A DNA stretch of 64,000 nt from Microvirga arabica (GCF_016811235.1 NZ_JAFBID010000018.1:1-64000); one strand, 5' to 3'; counted from the first letter of the stretch, positions 1 through 9,756 are shown. The notes: generated from the letters alone by a model not told the origin. A program made the numbers and translations.

Positions 1-980
1 GCTGGATCTTCTTCATCAACATCCCGATCGGGATTCTCGGGATCGTGTGCGCCTTGATGTTCGTGCCGAACATCAAGGAGGACGATACCCCGCCGCTCGA
101 CTTCATCGGCTTCCTGCTCACCGGGGTGGGATTCTCCCTGCTGATGCTCGGCTTCTCCACCACCGGGCAGCACCTCGTGCCGACCGAGATCTCGATCGGT
201 TGCATGGCGGTCGGAGCCATCAGCCTGATTCTCTACGTCTTTCACGCAAGGCGCGCCCCCTACCCGGTGCTGCATCTGAGTCTGCTCAAGGTGCCGACCT
301 TTCGCGTCAGCGTGGTTGGCGGCTCGCTCTTCCGCATCGGCATCGGGGCGATCCCGTTCCTGCTGCCGCTGATGCTGCAGGTGGGCTTCGGGCTGGGTCC
401 CCTGGCGTCGGGCTCGCTTACTTTCATTGCGGCGGTCGGCGCGCTGTTCATGAAGACCATGGCCAAGCGCATCCTCGAACGCACGGGCTTCCGCCGACTG
501 CTCACCATCAACGCCTTCATCGGGGCGGCTTTTGTTGCGGCCAATGGATTCTTCACCCCCGAGACGCCGCACTGGATCATCATGATTTTTCTGCTGGTCG
601 GCGGTTGCTTCCGCTCGCTGCAGTTCACCAGCCTCAACGCCATCGGCTATGCGGAGATCTCCAACCGCGAGATGAGCTACGCCACGAGCTTGTCGAGCGC
701 CGTGCAGCAGGTCTCGCTCAGCATCGGCGTGGCGTTCGGCGCCTTGGTGCTGGAAATGGCCTCCACCTACGACGGCACGCCCGGGATCACGGCGGCTGAT
801 TTCGGGCCCGCCTTCTGGGCGGTTGCCGCCATCTCGGCCCTGTCCGGCTTCATCTTCGTTCGCTTGTCGCCAACGGCCGGCGCCGAGATGTCCGGGCACC
901 GCGCCGTGGAGCGGAAGCCCGCCGCAACGGGCCTCGGCGACGGCACTACAAATCTCGGTGAAGAGGTAGAACGGCGATAG
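1..980 (+). CDS. MFS drug exporter, EmrB/QacA (DHA2) type, 5' truncated
   Basis: The reading frame is already open at the window edge (first full codon at base 3) and runs 325 residues to a TAG stop. The first visible residues, WIFFINIPIG, are the conserved motif around transmembrane segment 6 of the 14-helix DHA2 drug:proton antiporters, so roughly the N-terminal 40% lies outside the window. The rest is a string of hydrophobic helices and a hydrophilic C-terminal tail. The family exports hydrophobic toxic compounds using the proton gradient at the inner membrane. The substrate cannot be read from sequence. An internal ATG at 45 is not the true start, because homology continues upstream of it. 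Confidence 0.85.
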   Translation, partial: WIFFINIPIGILGIVCALMFVPNIKEDDTPPLDFIGFLLTGVGFSLLMLGFSTTGQHLVPTEISIGCMAVGAISLILYVFHARRAPYPVLHLSLLKVPTFRVSVVGGSLFRIGIGAIPFLLPLMLQVGFGLGPLASGSLTFIAAVGALFMKTMAKRILERTGFRRLLTINAFIGAAFVAANGFFTPETPHWIIMIFLLVGGCFRSLQFTSLNAIGYAEISNREMSYATSLSSAVQQVSLSIGVAFGALVLEMASTYDGTPGITAADFGPAFWAVAAISALSGFIFVRLSPTAGAEMSGHRAVERKPAATGLGDGTTNLGEEVERR

Positions 981-1017
981 GATTGCCTTACCATGAGCCT
1001 CGGACCAGGAGGCCACC

Positions 1018-1878
1018 ATGGATCAGCGCATCATCGACCTCTACGACGACTTCACCCATGGCGGCATGAGCCGCCGCTCCTTCCTCGACAAGCTCGCGGC
1101 GCTCGCCGGCAGCGCAGCCGGCGCAGCGGCCATCCTGCCGATCCTGCAGAACAACTACGCCCACGCCCAGACCGTGCCGGAGACCGACCCGCGGATCGCC
1201 GCCGAGACCGTGGACATCCCCGGCGGGCAGCCCGGCCTCAAGGGCTATCTGGTGAAGCCGAAGGAAGTCTCCGGCAAGCTCCCGACCGTGATCGTCATCC
1301 ACGAGAACCGGGGCCTCAACCCGCACATCAAGGATGTGACCCGCCGCATGGCCACGGAAGGCTTCATCGCGCTCGGCGTCGACTACCTCTCGCCCATGGG
1401 CGGCACGCCCGCCGACGAGGACAAGGGCCGCGAGATGATCGGCCAGCTGAAGCAGCCCGATGTGATTGCCAACGGCAAGGCGGTGGTGGCCTACCTGAAG
1501 GGCCGCCCCGACGGCAACGGCAAGGTCGGCGCCATCGGCTTCTGCTGGGGCGGCGGCGCGGTGAACAACCTCGCGGTCAACGAACCGGACCTCGATGCCG
1601 GCGTGGCCTACTACGGCGGCCAGCCGAAGGCGGAAGACGTGCCGAAGATCGAGGCCGCGATCATGCTGCACTATGCCAGCATGGACGAGCGCATCAATGC
1701 CGGCATGCCGGCCTACGAGGCGGCCTTGAAGCAGGCGGGCAAGACCTACGAGATCCACATGTATGAGGGAGTCAACCACGCCTTCAACAACGACACCAAC
1801 GCGGCGCGGTACGACAAGACAGCGGCGGATCAGGCATGGCAGCGGACGGTGGCGTTCTTGAAGAAGAATTTGGGTTAG
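1018..1878 (+). CDS. Tat-exported dienelactone hydrolase family protein
   Basis: 286 residues. The ATG follows a perfect AGGAGG (1007-1012). A twin-arginine motif (SRRSFL, residues 18-23) and an alanine-rich hydrophobic stretch form a Tat signal ending near AHA, so the folded enzyme is probably periplasmic. The mature part is an alpha/beta hydrolase of the dienelactone hydrolase family. The nucleophile is Cys176 in GFCWGG and the catalytic His is near 254 (GVNHAF). The family hydrolyses lactone or ester bonds, classically in chloroaromatic breakdown. Exported YghX-like members have no settled substrate. No degradation genes lie nearby, so I infer only a periplasmic hydrolase. Confidence 0.87.
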   Translation: MDQRIIDLYDDFTHGGMSRRSFLDKLAALAGSAAGAAAILPILQNNYAHAQTVPETDPRIAAETVDIPGGQPGLKGYLVKPKEVSGKLPTVIVIHENRGLNPHIKDVTRRMATEGFIALGVDYLSPMGGTPADEDKGREMIGQLKQPDVIANGKAVVAYLKGRPDGNGKVGAIGFCWGGGAVNNLAVNEPDLDAGVAYYGGQPKAEDVPKIEAAIMLHYASMDERINAGMPAYEAALKQAGKTYEIHMYEGVNHAFNNDTNAARYDKTAADQAWQRTVAFLKKNLG

Positions 1879-1888
1879 GACCGAACAG

Positions 1889-2036
1889 CACTGTCATTCC
1901 GGGGCGGCTCGCAAGAGCCGAGCCCGGAATCCATAACCGCTAACGGTGCAAGAAGAGGTGAAACGCTACTCGCTTCTTCCTGAGACCTCGTGATTATGGA
2001 TTCCGGGCTCCGCTGCGCGGCCCCGGAATGACAGTG
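1889..2036. repeat. Dispersed palindromic repeat, type A, copy 1
   Basis: Two arms (1889-1934 and 1994-2036) are inverted copies of each other. Both carry the outer words TGTCATTCCGGGGC and GAGCCCGGAATCCATAA, and each arm is itself a hairpin. The right arm, read in reverse complement, matches the left arm of the copy at 25556 almost base for base over about 40 bases. It fills the gap between two convergent genes. Elements of this form are scattered in Rhizobiales genomes. It may also stop transcription, but it has no T-tract. Confidence 0.8.
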
Positions 2037-2046
2037 GAGCCGTCGA

Positions 2047-2982
2047 TCAATCCTCGAACGCCTCCACCTGAACCCGCTTGCCGACCATGAATGCATCGGC
2101 CACGAGGCGGAAGGGGGCGTCGTCGACTTCGGAATGTCCGATTGTCAGCAGCGCGTCGAAACGCCGGTAGATGCCCTGGTATTCGGCGGGCTCCTCCTGC
2201 ACCATCAGCCGCCCATTGAGCTCAAGACAGCTGCCGCCATGGGTGAGCTTGAGGGTCAGGCCAGCCTCGGTCTCCACCTCGATATCCCAGGTCTGCGGGC
2301 CTGTTTGGCGCCAGTCGAACACCGCCTGGAGATCCCCCTGCCCATGACTTATGGAGAAGGCGAGGTTCGCGGCAATAGGAGCGTCGCGGTTGGCCGGGAA
2401 TTCCAGGCTCGATGACTTGATGAACACGGGCTCCGGCATGATGCGGGTGACGATCGAGAGGGCGTTGATGCCGGGATCGAAGACCCCGAAGCCGCCTGCT
2501 TCCCAAATCCATTGTTGGCCCGGATGCCAGTGCCGCACATCCTCTTTCCAGGTCACCAGAAGACGCTTGATCGACCAGCCGGCGAGCGCCTTCTTCGCCT
2601 CCTCGACAGCCTTGTTGTACTGGGCATGCCAGGTGGTGAAGACCACCTTGCCGGTCTTCGCGGCCAGCGCCCTCAGATCCTCAAGCTCGCTCAATGTGGC
2701 GGCCGGAGGCTTTTCCAGCAGTACGCTCTTGCCGGCGAGCAGCGCCTCGCGGGCGATCTGGTGCCGGACCTGCGGCGGCGTGCAGATCGAGACCGCATCC
2801 AGGTCCGGAAGCTTCAGAAGCTCGCGATAGTCCTGGAAGGTGTATTTGGCATCCTCGTGCGAGAGCCCGCGTGTGCTCGACACGGCGAGAAGCTCGAAAT
2901 CCGGATTGGCCTGGATCACGGGCAGATGCTGATCCTGCGCGATCTTGCCGAGACCGATGATCCCGATGCGGTGCACTGCCAT
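2047..2982 (-). CDS. Gfo/Idh/MocA sugar 1-dehydrogenase (L-arabinose/D-galactose type)
   Basis: 311 residues. The N-terminal Rossmann fold has the motif GIIGLGKIAQDQH, and the EKPPAATL segment carries the conserved lysine. The segment WKEDVRHWHPGQQWIWE and the following GGFGVFDPGINAL closely resemble, from memory, the Azospirillum NAD(P)-dependent L-arabinose 1-dehydrogenase and Pseudomonas D-galactose 1-dehydrogenase. These oxidise the aldose to its lactone in non-phosphorylating pentose/hexose breakdown. No lactonase or dehydratase gene is adjacent, so sugar preference is open. It stands alone on the minus strand. Confidence 0.82.
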   Translation of the reverse strand: MAVHRIGIIGLGKIAQDQHLPVIQANPDFELLAVSSTRGLSHEDAKYTFQDYRELLKLPDLDAVSICTPPQVRHQIAREALLAGKSVLLEKPPAATLSELEDLRALAAKTGKVVFTTWHAQYNKAVEEAKKALAGWSIKRLLVTWKEDVRHWHPGQQWIWEAGGFGVFDPGINALSIVTRIMPEPVFIKSSSLEFPANRDAPIAANLAFSISHGQGDLQAVFDWRQTGPQTWDIEVETEAGLTLKLTHGGSCLELNGRLMVQEEPAEYQGIYRRFDALLTIGHSEVDDAPFRLVADAFMVGKRVQVEAFED

Positions 2983-3022
2983 GATCGTGGCTCCCTATAG
3001 TCCAAGGATTGAGTAGAAGCCG

Positions 3023-3733
3023 TCAGGCTTCAGGCGTTTCGTCCGCCCGTCCCCGGAAACCTGTCGCCATCACATAGAGTTCCGCCGAATCGGCCCGGCT
3101 CGCGGCCGGCTTCACGTGGCGAACCACGGCGAAGTCGCGCTTGAGATCGGCGAGAAGCTGGTTCTCGGTGCCGCCCTGGAACACCTTGGCGATGAAGGCG
3201 CCGCCGGGGGCCAGGATCTCGCGAGCGAAGTAGATCGCCGCCTCGGCAAGGCCGATGATCCGCAGGTGATCGGTCTTCTTGTGTCCGGTGGTGTTGGCCG
3301 CCATGTCGGACATGACCACGTCGGCGGGCCCGCCCAGCATCTCGATCAGACGGCCTGGAGCGCTCTCGTCCAGGAAGTCGAGCTCGATGAACTCGACGCC
3401 GGGCATCGGGTCGATGGGAAGAAGATCGATGCCCACCACCTTGCCCTTCGGCCCCACCACCTTGGCGGCGATCTGGGACCAACCGCCCGGTGCGGCGCCG
3501 AGATCGACCACCCTCTGACCGGGCTTGAGAATGCGGTACTTCTCGTCGATCTCCAAAAGCTTGAAGGCCGCGCGCGAGCGGTAGCCCTCGCGCTTGGCGC
3601 GGGCAACGTAAGGGTCGTTGAGCTGGCGCTCCAGCCATTTCTGGGAAGAGAGGGACCGCTTGTTGGCGGTTTTCACGCGCTGCTTGAGATTGCGGACACC
3701 CGAACCGGACCCCGAACTGGACTTGGCACTCAC
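3023..3733 (-). CDS. rlmE: 23S rRNA (uridine-2'-O-)-methyltransferase RlmE/FtsJ
   Basis: 236 residues from a GTG start at 3733. That start overlaps the ppx stop in the sequence GTGA, which argues for translational coupling and against the longer upstream open frame. The SAM-binding loop is [13 protein letters not shown]. The K-D-K-E catalytic set is visible in [36 protein letters not shown] and AELYVMATG. RlmE methylates the 2'-O of U2552 in the ribosomal A-loop during late 50S assembly. The N-terminal 40 residues are basic and Ser/Gly-rich, which is usual in alphaproteobacteria. Confidence 0.92.
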   Translation of the reverse strand: MSAKSSSGSGSGVRNLKQRVKTANKRSLSSQKWLERQLNDPYVARAKREGYRSRAAFKLLEIDEKYRILKPGQRVVDLGAAPGGWSQIAAKVVGPKGKVVGIDLLPIDPMPGVEFIELDFLDESAPGRLIEMLGGPADVVMSDMAANTTGHKKTDHLRIIGLAEAAIYFAREILAPGGAFIAKVFQGGTENQLLADLKRDFAVVRHVKPAASRADSAELYVMATGFRGRADETPEA

Positions 3734-4848
3734 CGTGGGCTGCCCCCTCGCCACACGGAATCCTCTCGCATCATGTTCATCAAAATTCCTTCGCGCAGTC
3801 CGCGATCCGCGATGCGCAGGCGTTCCGACGGGAAGGCCCGCCGGATCGCTTCCAAGATGGCGCAGCCGGCCAGAACCAGATCGGCCCGTTCCTTGCCGAT
3901 GCAGGGGTTCGCCGCCCGCTGACTGAAGTCGGAATGCAGCAGGCGGTCCATCACTGTCGAGATCTCGCCGTTGCGCATCCACATCCCATCGACCCGGCGC
4001 CGGTCGTAGCGCGCCAGCCCCAAGTGAATGCCGCCAACCGTGGTGACGGTTCCCGAGGTACCGAGGAGATGGAAGTTGTGGGCCCGTCCCGCCGGAGCCG
4101 CCACGAGGGCGAAGTCCATAAGGAGTTCGGACACTTCCTCGACCATGCCCTCGAAGATCTTGGGTGTCACGTCGATTCCGCCGTGGCGCTCGGCAAGCGT
4201 CACCACGCCGACGGGCAGCGAATCCCATGCGCGGATGCGCTTGCACGGATCGGCGAAGGCATGCGGCGCTCGGCCATCGAGCCAGGCGATCTCGGTGGAC
4301 CCGCCGCCGATGTCGAACACGATGACGGATTGTGCCTTGGGATCGACGAGCGACGCGCAGCCGGTGACCGCGAGATAAGCCTCAGTCTTGCGGTCGACGA
4401 TCTCAAGGTCGAGGTCGAGTTCCTCACGGACACGCTCGATAAAGGCCGGGCCGTTCTCGGCGAGTCGGCATGCTTCCGTTGCCACGAGTCGCGCGCGCCG
4501 CACGTCCTTCGCGGCCATCTTCTCGCGGCACACGCGCAGGGCATCGAGGGTGCGATGGATAGCCCCGTCGCTCAGCCGGTTTCCGAGACCGAGGCCTTCG
4601 CCCAGCCGCACGATCCGTGAGAAGGCATCCACGACCCGGAAACCGAAATGCGCAGGTTCAGCAATGAGAAGGCGGCAGTTGTTCGTGCCGAGATCGAGGG
4701 CAGCATAGCTTCGCGACGAGCGCCGCCGCGACTCCATCCTGGCCGCCGGCGCAGGAGCGTCAGCCACCCAGGAGGGGCCGTTTGTCGAGCCGCTGAGCGG
4801 TTCGGCAAGCCGGTCACCTTCTGCTGTCACGTCCGCTTTGACGGTCAA
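3730..4848 (-). CDS. Ppx/GppA exopolyphosphatase family phosphatase
   Basis: 372 residues. It has the ASKHA-fold phosphate-binding loops: [13 protein letters not shown] near residue 50 and [10 protein letters not shown] near 180. This is the short, two-domain form of Ppx/GppA without the C-terminal HD domain. Members hydrolyse polyphosphate and/or pppGpp, linking phosphate storage to the stringent response. It is the first gene of a two-gene operon with rlmE (4-base overlap), an arrangement seen in other Rhizobiales. Activity on polyphosphate versus pppGpp cannot be decided from sequence. Confidence 0.87.
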   Translation of the reverse strand: MTVKADVTAEGDRLAEPLSGSTNGPSWVADAPAPAARMESRRRSSRSYAALDLGTNNCRLLIAEPAHFGFRVVDAFSRIVRLGEGLGLGNRLSDGAIHRTLDALRVCREKMAAKDVRRARLVATEACRLAENGPAFIERVREELDLDLEIVDRKTEAYLAVTGCASLVDPKAQSVIVFDIGGGSTEIAWLDGRAPHAFADPCKRIRAWDSLPVGVVTLAERHGGIDVTPKIFEGMVEEVSELLMDFALVAAPAGRAHNFHLLGTSGTVTTVGGIHLGLARYDRRRVDGMWMRNGEISTVMDRLLHSDFSQRAANPCIGKERADLVLAGCAILEAIRRAFPSERLRIADRGLREGILMNMMREDSVWRGGSPR

Positions 4849-4965
4849 AACCTAAGTCCCCGCAGCACCCGGTTCGGGCGCCTGTTTGACCAAGAGAGTA
4901 ACCATCGCCCCACCCTCCTGCCAAGGGTGCCCCCCGGAGTTTATGGTTTTGCCTCCAACGAGGTA

Positions 4966-6150
4966 CTAGAGCGACAGGCCGCGAAAGCGCTCTGTCAGAG
5001 TGCTTAAAACGTCCGTGCCCACATTGGCGATCGCCACCCGCAGATGCCCTTCCTGACCAGGGCCGAAATAGCTTCCGGGCAGGCACAGGACGCCGCGCTC
5101 CGTCGCAAGCTTCTCGGCGACCTGCTGTGCTTGGCGGCCAAGGAACGGATGGCGCAGGTAGGCGAAATAGGCGCCGACCGACTCGATTGTCCAATCCGGC
5201 AGCGGCGCGAGCGCGTCCTGAAAAACCTGTGCACGGCGGTTGATCTCCGCCCGGTTGCTCTCACGCCAGTCACGCAGGCCGTCGATGGCCCAGGGCAGCG
5301 CGCCTTGGGCGGTACGCGGAGCGCAGATCTGGATGCAATCGAGAATCTTGGCGATCTGCTCGATCAGTTCCACATCCGCAGTGATCGCGCCCGTACGGTG
5401 GCCCGGGATCGCGTAGGATTTTGAGAAGGAATAGAGCTGGATGACGGTGCTGCGCCAGTCCTCGCGGGTGAAGAGCCCATGGGCGCGGTTCATGCCTTGC
5501 GGCAGGAAGTCCCGGTAAGTCTCGTCAATCACGAGGTAAATGCCACGCTTGGCGCAGAGCTGCGCGAAACTGTCGATCACATGCGCCGGGTAGACGGCGC
5601 CGGTCGGGTTGTTGGGTGTGACGAGAACGACGGCCCGGACCTTCTCGTCGATCAGCGCCTCCGCATCCTCGATCCGCGGCACGAACCCGTTCTCCGCCCG
5701 GCAGGGCAGCGGACGCGGCTCGATGCCCAGCATGTCGAGACTCATCTGGTGATTGAAGTACCAGGGCGTCGGCAGCAGCACCCTCTCACCGCGATGGGCA
5801 AGCAGCATCATGGCGGCGAAAAAGGCCATGTTGCAGCCGGCCGTCACCGCCGTATCCTCGGGCTCGATCCGGCCTTCATAGACGCGGGACAGGTCGGCCG
5901 CATAGGCTTCCTTAAGCGAGGCATCGCCATTGATCGGGCCGTATTGCGAGCCTGCGGGTGAGCCGGCGATGGCGGCCATCCGCTCCAGCAGCTCCGCATG
6001 AGGCGCATTGCCCGGCACGGCCTGGGAGAGGTTGATCAGCGGTCCGTACGACCCGTCATAGCGCCTGGTCCAGGCCTGCGCCTCCGGGATCGGAGGGCTG
6101 CCCACATCGGCGACCAGAGGGTTGATGGGATGGGCAGGACCGCTCGTCAT
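4966..6150 (-). CDS. PLP-dependent aminotransferase, class I/II
   Basis: 394 residues if started at the ATG at 6150 (MTSGPAHPINP). The open frame extends 34 codons further up, but that part resembles no family and enters repeat B. Fold-type-I features are the substrate loop NNPTGAVYP, DETYRDF, and the PLP lysine in YSFSKSYAIPGHRTG, followed by the arginine that binds the PLP phosphate. The C-terminal small domain ends normally. The family moves amino groups between amino acids and 2-oxo acids. Specificity (aspartate, aromatic or alanine) is not clear, and the gene is isolated. Confidence 0.82.
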   Translation of the reverse strand: MTSGPAHPINPLVADVGSPPIPEAQAWTRRYDGSYGPLINLSQAVPGNAPHAELLERMAAIAGSPAGSQYGPINGDASLKEAYAADLSRVYEGRIEPEDTAVTAGCNMAFFAAMMLLAHRGERVLLPTPWYFNHQMSLDMLGIEPRPLPCRAENGFVPRIEDAEALIDEKVRAVVLVTPNNPTGAVYPAHVIDSFAQLCAKRGIYLVIDETYRDFLPQGMNRAHGLFTREDWRSTVIQLYSFSKSYAIPGHRTGAITADVELIEQIAKILDCIQICAPRTAQGALPWAIDGLRDWRESNRAEINRRAQVFQDALAPLPDWTIESVGAYFAYLRHPFLGRQAQQVAEKLATERGVLCLPGSYFGPGQEGHLRVAIANVGTDVLSTLTERFRGLSL

Positions 6151-6255
6151 GAAACCGCTCGACTTCGTAAGAATGAGAAAGGGCAGGACGCCCGGTGAGC
6201 CTTCACCGAAACCGCCTGCCCTGCAAGGTGTGTTGTGCCATCTCACTTGCACCAG

Positions 6256-6364
6256 CCTAATCCTGAGGAGCAGACGAAGTCTGCGTCTCGAAGGAGGGTC
6301 CAGAGACCGCTGGAGACGCCCTCGTCCTTCGAGACGCGAGCAAGCTCGCTCCTCAGGATGAGGG
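6256..6364. repeat. Dispersed palindromic repeat, type B
   Basis: A ~109-base interrupted inverted repeat. The left arm reads CCTAATCCTGAGGAGCAGAC and continues with GTCTCGAAGGA; the right arm is its reverse complement with a few changes. The centre holds a second inverted pair built on CAGAGACC/GGAGACG. It sits between the aminotransferase start and the efp stop. The words CTCAGGATGAGG and TCCTTCGAGACGC are typical of dispersed intergenic elements in Rhizobiales (recalled, not searched). Confidence 0.78.
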
Positions 6365-6388
6365 CTTTGTGGTGTTGTGTAAGGACCG

Positions 6389-6955
6389 TCAGTCCTTCGC
6401 GCGCTCCACGTAGGAGCCGTCTTCGGTCATGATCACCACGCGGGTGCCGGCCTGGATGTGGGGCGGCACCAGGGTGCGCACGCCATTCGACAGCATGGCG
6501 GGTTTGTAGGACGAGGACGCCGTCTGGCCCTTCACGACCGGCTCGGTCTCGGTGATCTCGAGGGTCACGCGGGCCGGCAGCTCGATGGCAATGGCGATGC
6601 CGTTGTGGATCGAAAGCATCACGGCCATGCCTTCCTGAAGGTAGGCCTTCTGGTCGCCGATGATGTCGTCGGGAACCACGACCTGATCGTAGGTCTCGGG
6701 GTTCATGAAGTGGAAGCCTTCGCCGTCCTGGTAGAGGAAGGTGTGCTCGCGGTCCTCGACGAAGGCGCGCTCGACCTGCTCGGTGGTGCGGTAGCGCTCG
6801 GAGACCTTCACGCCGTCGGAGATGCGGCGCATGTCGAGCTGGGTGACCGGCGTGCCCTTGCCGGGGTGGATGTTCTGGGCGGTGAGAACCACATAGAGCT
6901 TGCCGTCCATATCGACGACGTTGCCTTTGCGGAGCGTAGAGGCGATGACCTTCAC
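6389..6955 (-). CDS. efp: Elongation factor P
   Basis: 188 residues from a GTG start at 6955, preceded by AAGGAAAG at good spacing. This equals the usual EF-P length. A much longer frame upstream is an artefact antisense to epmA. The KOW-like N-terminal domain presents the loop HPGKGTPV with the modifiable lysine at residue 33 (E. coli Lys34). Two OB domains follow. EF-P enters the ribosomal E site and rescues ribosomes stalled at polyprolines. The divergent epmA and epmB genes encode the enzymes that make and attach (R)-beta-lysine to this residue, so the factor is almost certainly lysylated. Confidence 0.96.
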   Translation of the reverse strand: MKVIASTLRKGNVVDMDGKLYVVLTAQNIHPGKGTPVTQLDMRRISDGVKVSERYRTTEQVERAFVEDREHTFLYQDGEGFHFMNPETYDQVVVPDDIIGDQKAYLQEGMAVMLSIHNGIAIAIELPARVTLEITETEPVVKGQTASSSYKPAMLSNGVRTLVPPHIQAGTRVVIMTEDGSYVERAKD

Positions 6956-7017
6956 GGGAGGCTTTCCTTGTGACAGATAGAGGCGCGTCGTGAGGGTCGG
7001 GTCGCCCGAGCCCCAGT

Positions 7018-7041
7018 GGCACCGAAAACGCTTTCGGTGCC
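7018..7041. promoter_or_regulatory. Perfect 10-bp inverted repeat between efp and epmA
   Basis: GGCACCGAAA and TTTCGGTGCC flank a four-base loop in the 141-base gap between the divergent efp and epmA genes. It has no T-tract. It could be an operator serving both promoters or a hairpin in a leader. I know of no matching consensus. Confidence 0.5.
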
Positions 7042-7096
7042 GCAAGTAGCCTATCTTGGCGCAAATCGCCAGCCCGACCTCGCGGAACCCTTTGGA

Positions 7097-8161
7097 ATGG
7101 ATAAGCCTCTGCCCGCTCCCTCGCCCTGGTGGACACCTCATGTCCACGCGGACCGCCGACCCTTCCTCATGCGGCGGAACTGGATCCAGGCGGCCCTGCG
7201 CGGCTTTTTGTCGGAAAGGGACTTCATTGAGGTCGACACGGCCACCCTCCAGACCTCGCCGGGCAACGAGGCCCACCTCCATGCCTTCGCCACGGAGGCC
7301 GTCGGCCTCGACGGGTCGCGGACGCCCCTCTACCTCCACACCTCCCCAGAATTCGCCTGCAAGAAGCTGCTGGCGGCAGGCGAGCTCAGGATCGCGTGCT
7401 TCGCCCATGTCTACCGCAACCGGGAGCGCGGCCCCCTGCACCATCCGGAATTCACCATGCTCGAATGGTACCGGGCCGGCGAGAGTTACGAGACGCTGAT
7501 GAAGGATTGCGGGGAGATTTTGGGCCTTGCCGCCGAGACGGCCGGCAGCCGTACACTCACCTTCCGTGGTCGCGAAACCGACCCGTTCCGGGAGCCCGAA
7601 CGCCTGAGTGTGGCGGAAGCCTTCGAGCGTTTCGCCGGCATCGAGCTCCTCGCCTCCATCGACCGGAATGGCGAAACCGACCGGGCGCACTTGGCTGCCA
7701 GCCTGAAAGCGGCGGGCCTGCGGGTGGCGGAGGACGACACCTGGGCGGACCTGTTCAGCCGCATCATCGTGGAGCGGGTGGAGCCCAATCTCGGTCTCGG
7801 CCGCGCCACGATCCTGGACGAGTACCCGGTGGCGGAAGCGGCGCTGGCCCGCCCGACTGCCAGCGATCCGCGCGTGGCCGAGCGGTTCGAGCTTTATGCC
7901 TGCGGGGTGGAACTCGCCAACGCCTTCGGCGAGCTGACGGATGCAGCCGAGCAGCGCCGCCGCTTTGAAGGAGAGATGGCGGAAAAGATGCGGGTCTATG
8001 GAGAAAGCTATCCGGTGGACGAGGATTTCCTGGCGGCGCTCGCCCAGATGCCGGAGGCGAGCGGCATCGCGCTCGGCTTCGACCGGCTGGTGATGCTCGC
8101 CACGGGCGCCTCCCGTATCGACCAGGTGCTCTGGGCGCCGGTGCCGGAGACTGGCCGGTGA
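7097..8161 (+). CDS. epmA: EF-P--(R)-beta-lysine ligase EpmA
   Basis: 354 residues from the ATG at 7097; the open frame starts 27 codons earlier without family support. It resembles the catalytic core of class II lysyl-tRNA synthetase without the anticodon-binding domain. Motif 2 is [20 protein letters not shown] and motif 3 is [12 protein letters not shown]. EpmA activates (R)-beta-lysine with ATP and joins it to EF-P, not to tRNA. Its stop overlaps the next gene's start as GTGA (8158-8161), so epmA and epmB are coupled. The target efp is divergent at 6955. Confidence 0.94.
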   Translation: MDKPLPAPSPWWTPHVHADRRPFLMRRNWIQAALRGFLSERDFIEVDTATLQTSPGNEAHLHAFATEAVGLDGSRTPLYLHTSPEFACKKLLAAGELRIACFAHVYRNRERGPLHHPEFTMLEWYRAGESYETLMKDCGEILGLAAETAGSRTLTFRGRETDPFREPERLSVAEAFERFAGIELLASIDRNGETDRAHLAASLKAAGLRVAEDDTWADLFSRIIVERVEPNLGLGRATILDEYPVAEAALARPTASDPRVAERFELYACGVELANAFGELTDAAEQRRRFEGEMAEKMRVYGESYPVDEDFLAALAQMPEASGIALGFDRLVMLATGASRIDQVLWAPVPETGR

Positions 8162-9207
8162 ACGCCCTGCGCCCTCTGCGGACCCCGGCCGAGCTGGCCG
8201 AAGCCGGCTTCGTCGCGCCTGAACGACTTGCGGGCATTGAGGCGGTCGCCGAGCGCTACGCCATCGCCATCAGCCCCGCCATGGCCGCACTCATCGACCA
8301 CAACGATCCAAACGACCCTATCGCCCGCCAGTTTGTGCCCGACGCGGCTGAGCTGACCACCACGCCCGAAGAGCGGGACGATCCCATTGGTGATCTGGCG
8401 CACAGCCCGGTGGAGGGCATCGTCCACCGCTATCCCGACCGGGTGCTGCTCAAGGCCGTGCATGTCTGCCCGGTCTATTGCCGCTTCTGCTTCCGCCGCG
8501 AGATGGTGGGACCGCAGGGGCTCGGCACCCTTTCAGCCCCTGCTATGGACAAAGCGTTCGCCTATATCGCCGCTCATCCGGAGATCTGGGAGGTGATCCT
8601 CACCGGAGGCGATCCGCTGGTGCTGTCCCCGCGCCGGCTCACCGAGATCATGCAGCGGCTCGCCGCCATCGACCACGTGAAGATCGTCCGTTTTCACACC
8701 CGCGTGCCCGTCGTAGAGCCGGAGCGGGTGGACCAAGACCTGATCGCGGCCTTGAAGGCGAGCGGCAAGACCGCCTATGTGGCGCTTCACGCCAACCATC
8801 CACGCGAGCTGACGCCCGAGGCACGGGCAGCCTGCGCGCGCCTCGTGGATTCAGGCATCGTGATGATCAGCCAGTCGGTGCTGCTCAAAGGGGTCAATGA
8901 CGATCCCGACACATTGGCCACCCTGATGCGCGCTTTCGTGGAGACGCGGGTGAAGCCCTATTATCTGCACCATCCCGATCTTGCGCCGGGCACAAGCCAT
9001 TTCCGCCTGTCCATCGAAGAAGGCCGCACCCTCGTGGCGAGCCTGCGCGGGCGGATCTCAGGGCTGTGCCAGCCGACCTACATCCTCGACATTCCGGGCG
9101 GGCACGGAAAGGCAGTGATCGGCCCGGATGCCATCCGGGAGAACGGAGGCTGCCACACGGTGTCGGATTTCAGGGGCGGCGAGCACACCTACCCACCGGC
9201 TGGATAA
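8158..9207 (+). CDS. epmB: EF-P (R)-beta-lysine synthase EpmB, radical-SAM 2,3-aminomutase
   Basis: 349 residues, GTG start overlapping the epmA stop. The radical-SAM cluster motif is CPVYCRFC (Cys104, Cys108, Cys111), followed by the aminomutase segment FRREMVG. The GGDPL and [10 protein letters not shown] segments are typical of lysine 2,3-aminomutase-like proteins. At ~350 residues it is the short EpmB form, lacking the C-terminal multimerisation part of catabolic KamA. It converts (S)-alpha-lysine to (R)-beta-lysine using SAM and PLP, and its location next to epmA fixes the assignment. Confidence 0.94.
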   Translation: MNALRPLRTPAELAEAGFVAPERLAGIEAVAERYAIAISPAMAALIDHNDPNDPIARQFVPDAAELTTTPEERDDPIGDLAHSPVEGIVHRYPDRVLLKAVHVCPVYCRFCFRREMVGPQGLGTLSAPAMDKAFAYIAAHPEIWEVILTGGDPLVLSPRRLTEIMQRLAAIDHVKIVRFHTRVPVVEPERVDQDLIAALKASGKTAYVALHANHPRELTPEARAACARLVDSGIVMISQSVLLKGVNDDPDTLATLMRAFVETRVKPYYLHHPDLAPGTSHFRLSIEEGRTLVASLRGRISGLCQPTYILDIPGGHGKAVIGPDAIRENGGCHTVSDFRGGEHTYPPAG

Positions 9208-9265
9208 CATAAGTTAAGCCCAAGACTTGATTGAACAATTCCTGCCGGTGAAAGCCCTAATAAGG

Positions 9266-9291
9266 GGAACATTGTCCTCAGGCTGAGCTTT
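9266..9291 (+). promoter_or_regulatory. EcfG-like promoter near-match upstream of SPW gene 1
   Basis: GGAAC at 9266-9270, a 17-base spacer, then CTTT at 9288-9291. The alphaproteobacterial EcfG consensus is GGAAC-N16/17-CGTT, so the -10 half has one mismatch. The predicted RNA would start near 9298, about 40 bases before the SPW start codon. On its own this is weak. Confidence 0.35.
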
Positions 9292-9339
9292 GACTGATGC
9301 GCTCCCGCGCGTCACCAACCATGCCGGATGAGGATCGTT

Positions 9340-9720
9340 ATGCGTTTCATTCCAACCCGTACCCACGGCGTTATAGACTACCTGACCGGGCTTCTCCTGA
9401 TCGTGGCCCCGTTCGTGCTCGGCTTCGCCGATGGCGGTGCGGCCCAGTGGGTGCCCATCATCCTTGGCGCGGCCATCCTGCTCATGAGCATCATGACGGA
9501 TTACGAACTGTCGCTCGCCAAGGTGATCCCGATGCCGTTGCATCTCGGCGTCGATGCGGCCGGCGGCCTGCTGCTCGCGGCCTCGCCCTGGCTCTTCGGC
9601 TTTGCCGACCAGGTGTTCTGGCCGCACCTGATCATCGGCCTGATGGAGATCGGGGTCTCCCTGATGACCCACACGACCCCCCACACGTCGGATGCTGGCG
9701 TGGGAGGGACTTACAGCTGA
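9340..9720 (+). CDS. SPW repeat membrane protein (copy 1)
   Basis: 126 residues from the ATG at 9340, chosen because GAGG at 9330-9333 lies six bases before it and because it aligns with the start of the paralogue at 29174. Four transmembrane segments form two repeats, each with the SPW-type motif: the second is exact (ASPWLFGFAD), the first reads VAPFVLGFAD. A conserved N-terminus (MRFIPTRTHGVIDYL) precedes them. The family is inner-membrane and of unknown function. A degenerate EcfG-type promoter lies upstream, and the paralogue sits in a putative EcfG operon, which suggests a stress role. Confidence 0.85.
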   Translation: MRFIPTRTHGVIDYLTGLLLIVAPFVLGFADGGAAQWVPIILGAAILLMSIMTDYELSLAKVIPMPLHLGVDAAGGLLLAASPWLFGFADQVFWPHLIIGLMEIGVSLMTHTTPHTSDAGVGGTYS

Positions 9721-9756
9721 TCCCGATGATCCAGTCAGCCAAGCCGGCGCTGCACT

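Noticed and set aside
6956-7690. Upstream extension of the efp frame
   Set aside because: Antisense to epmA; EF-P is complete from the GTG at 6955 at its normal length.
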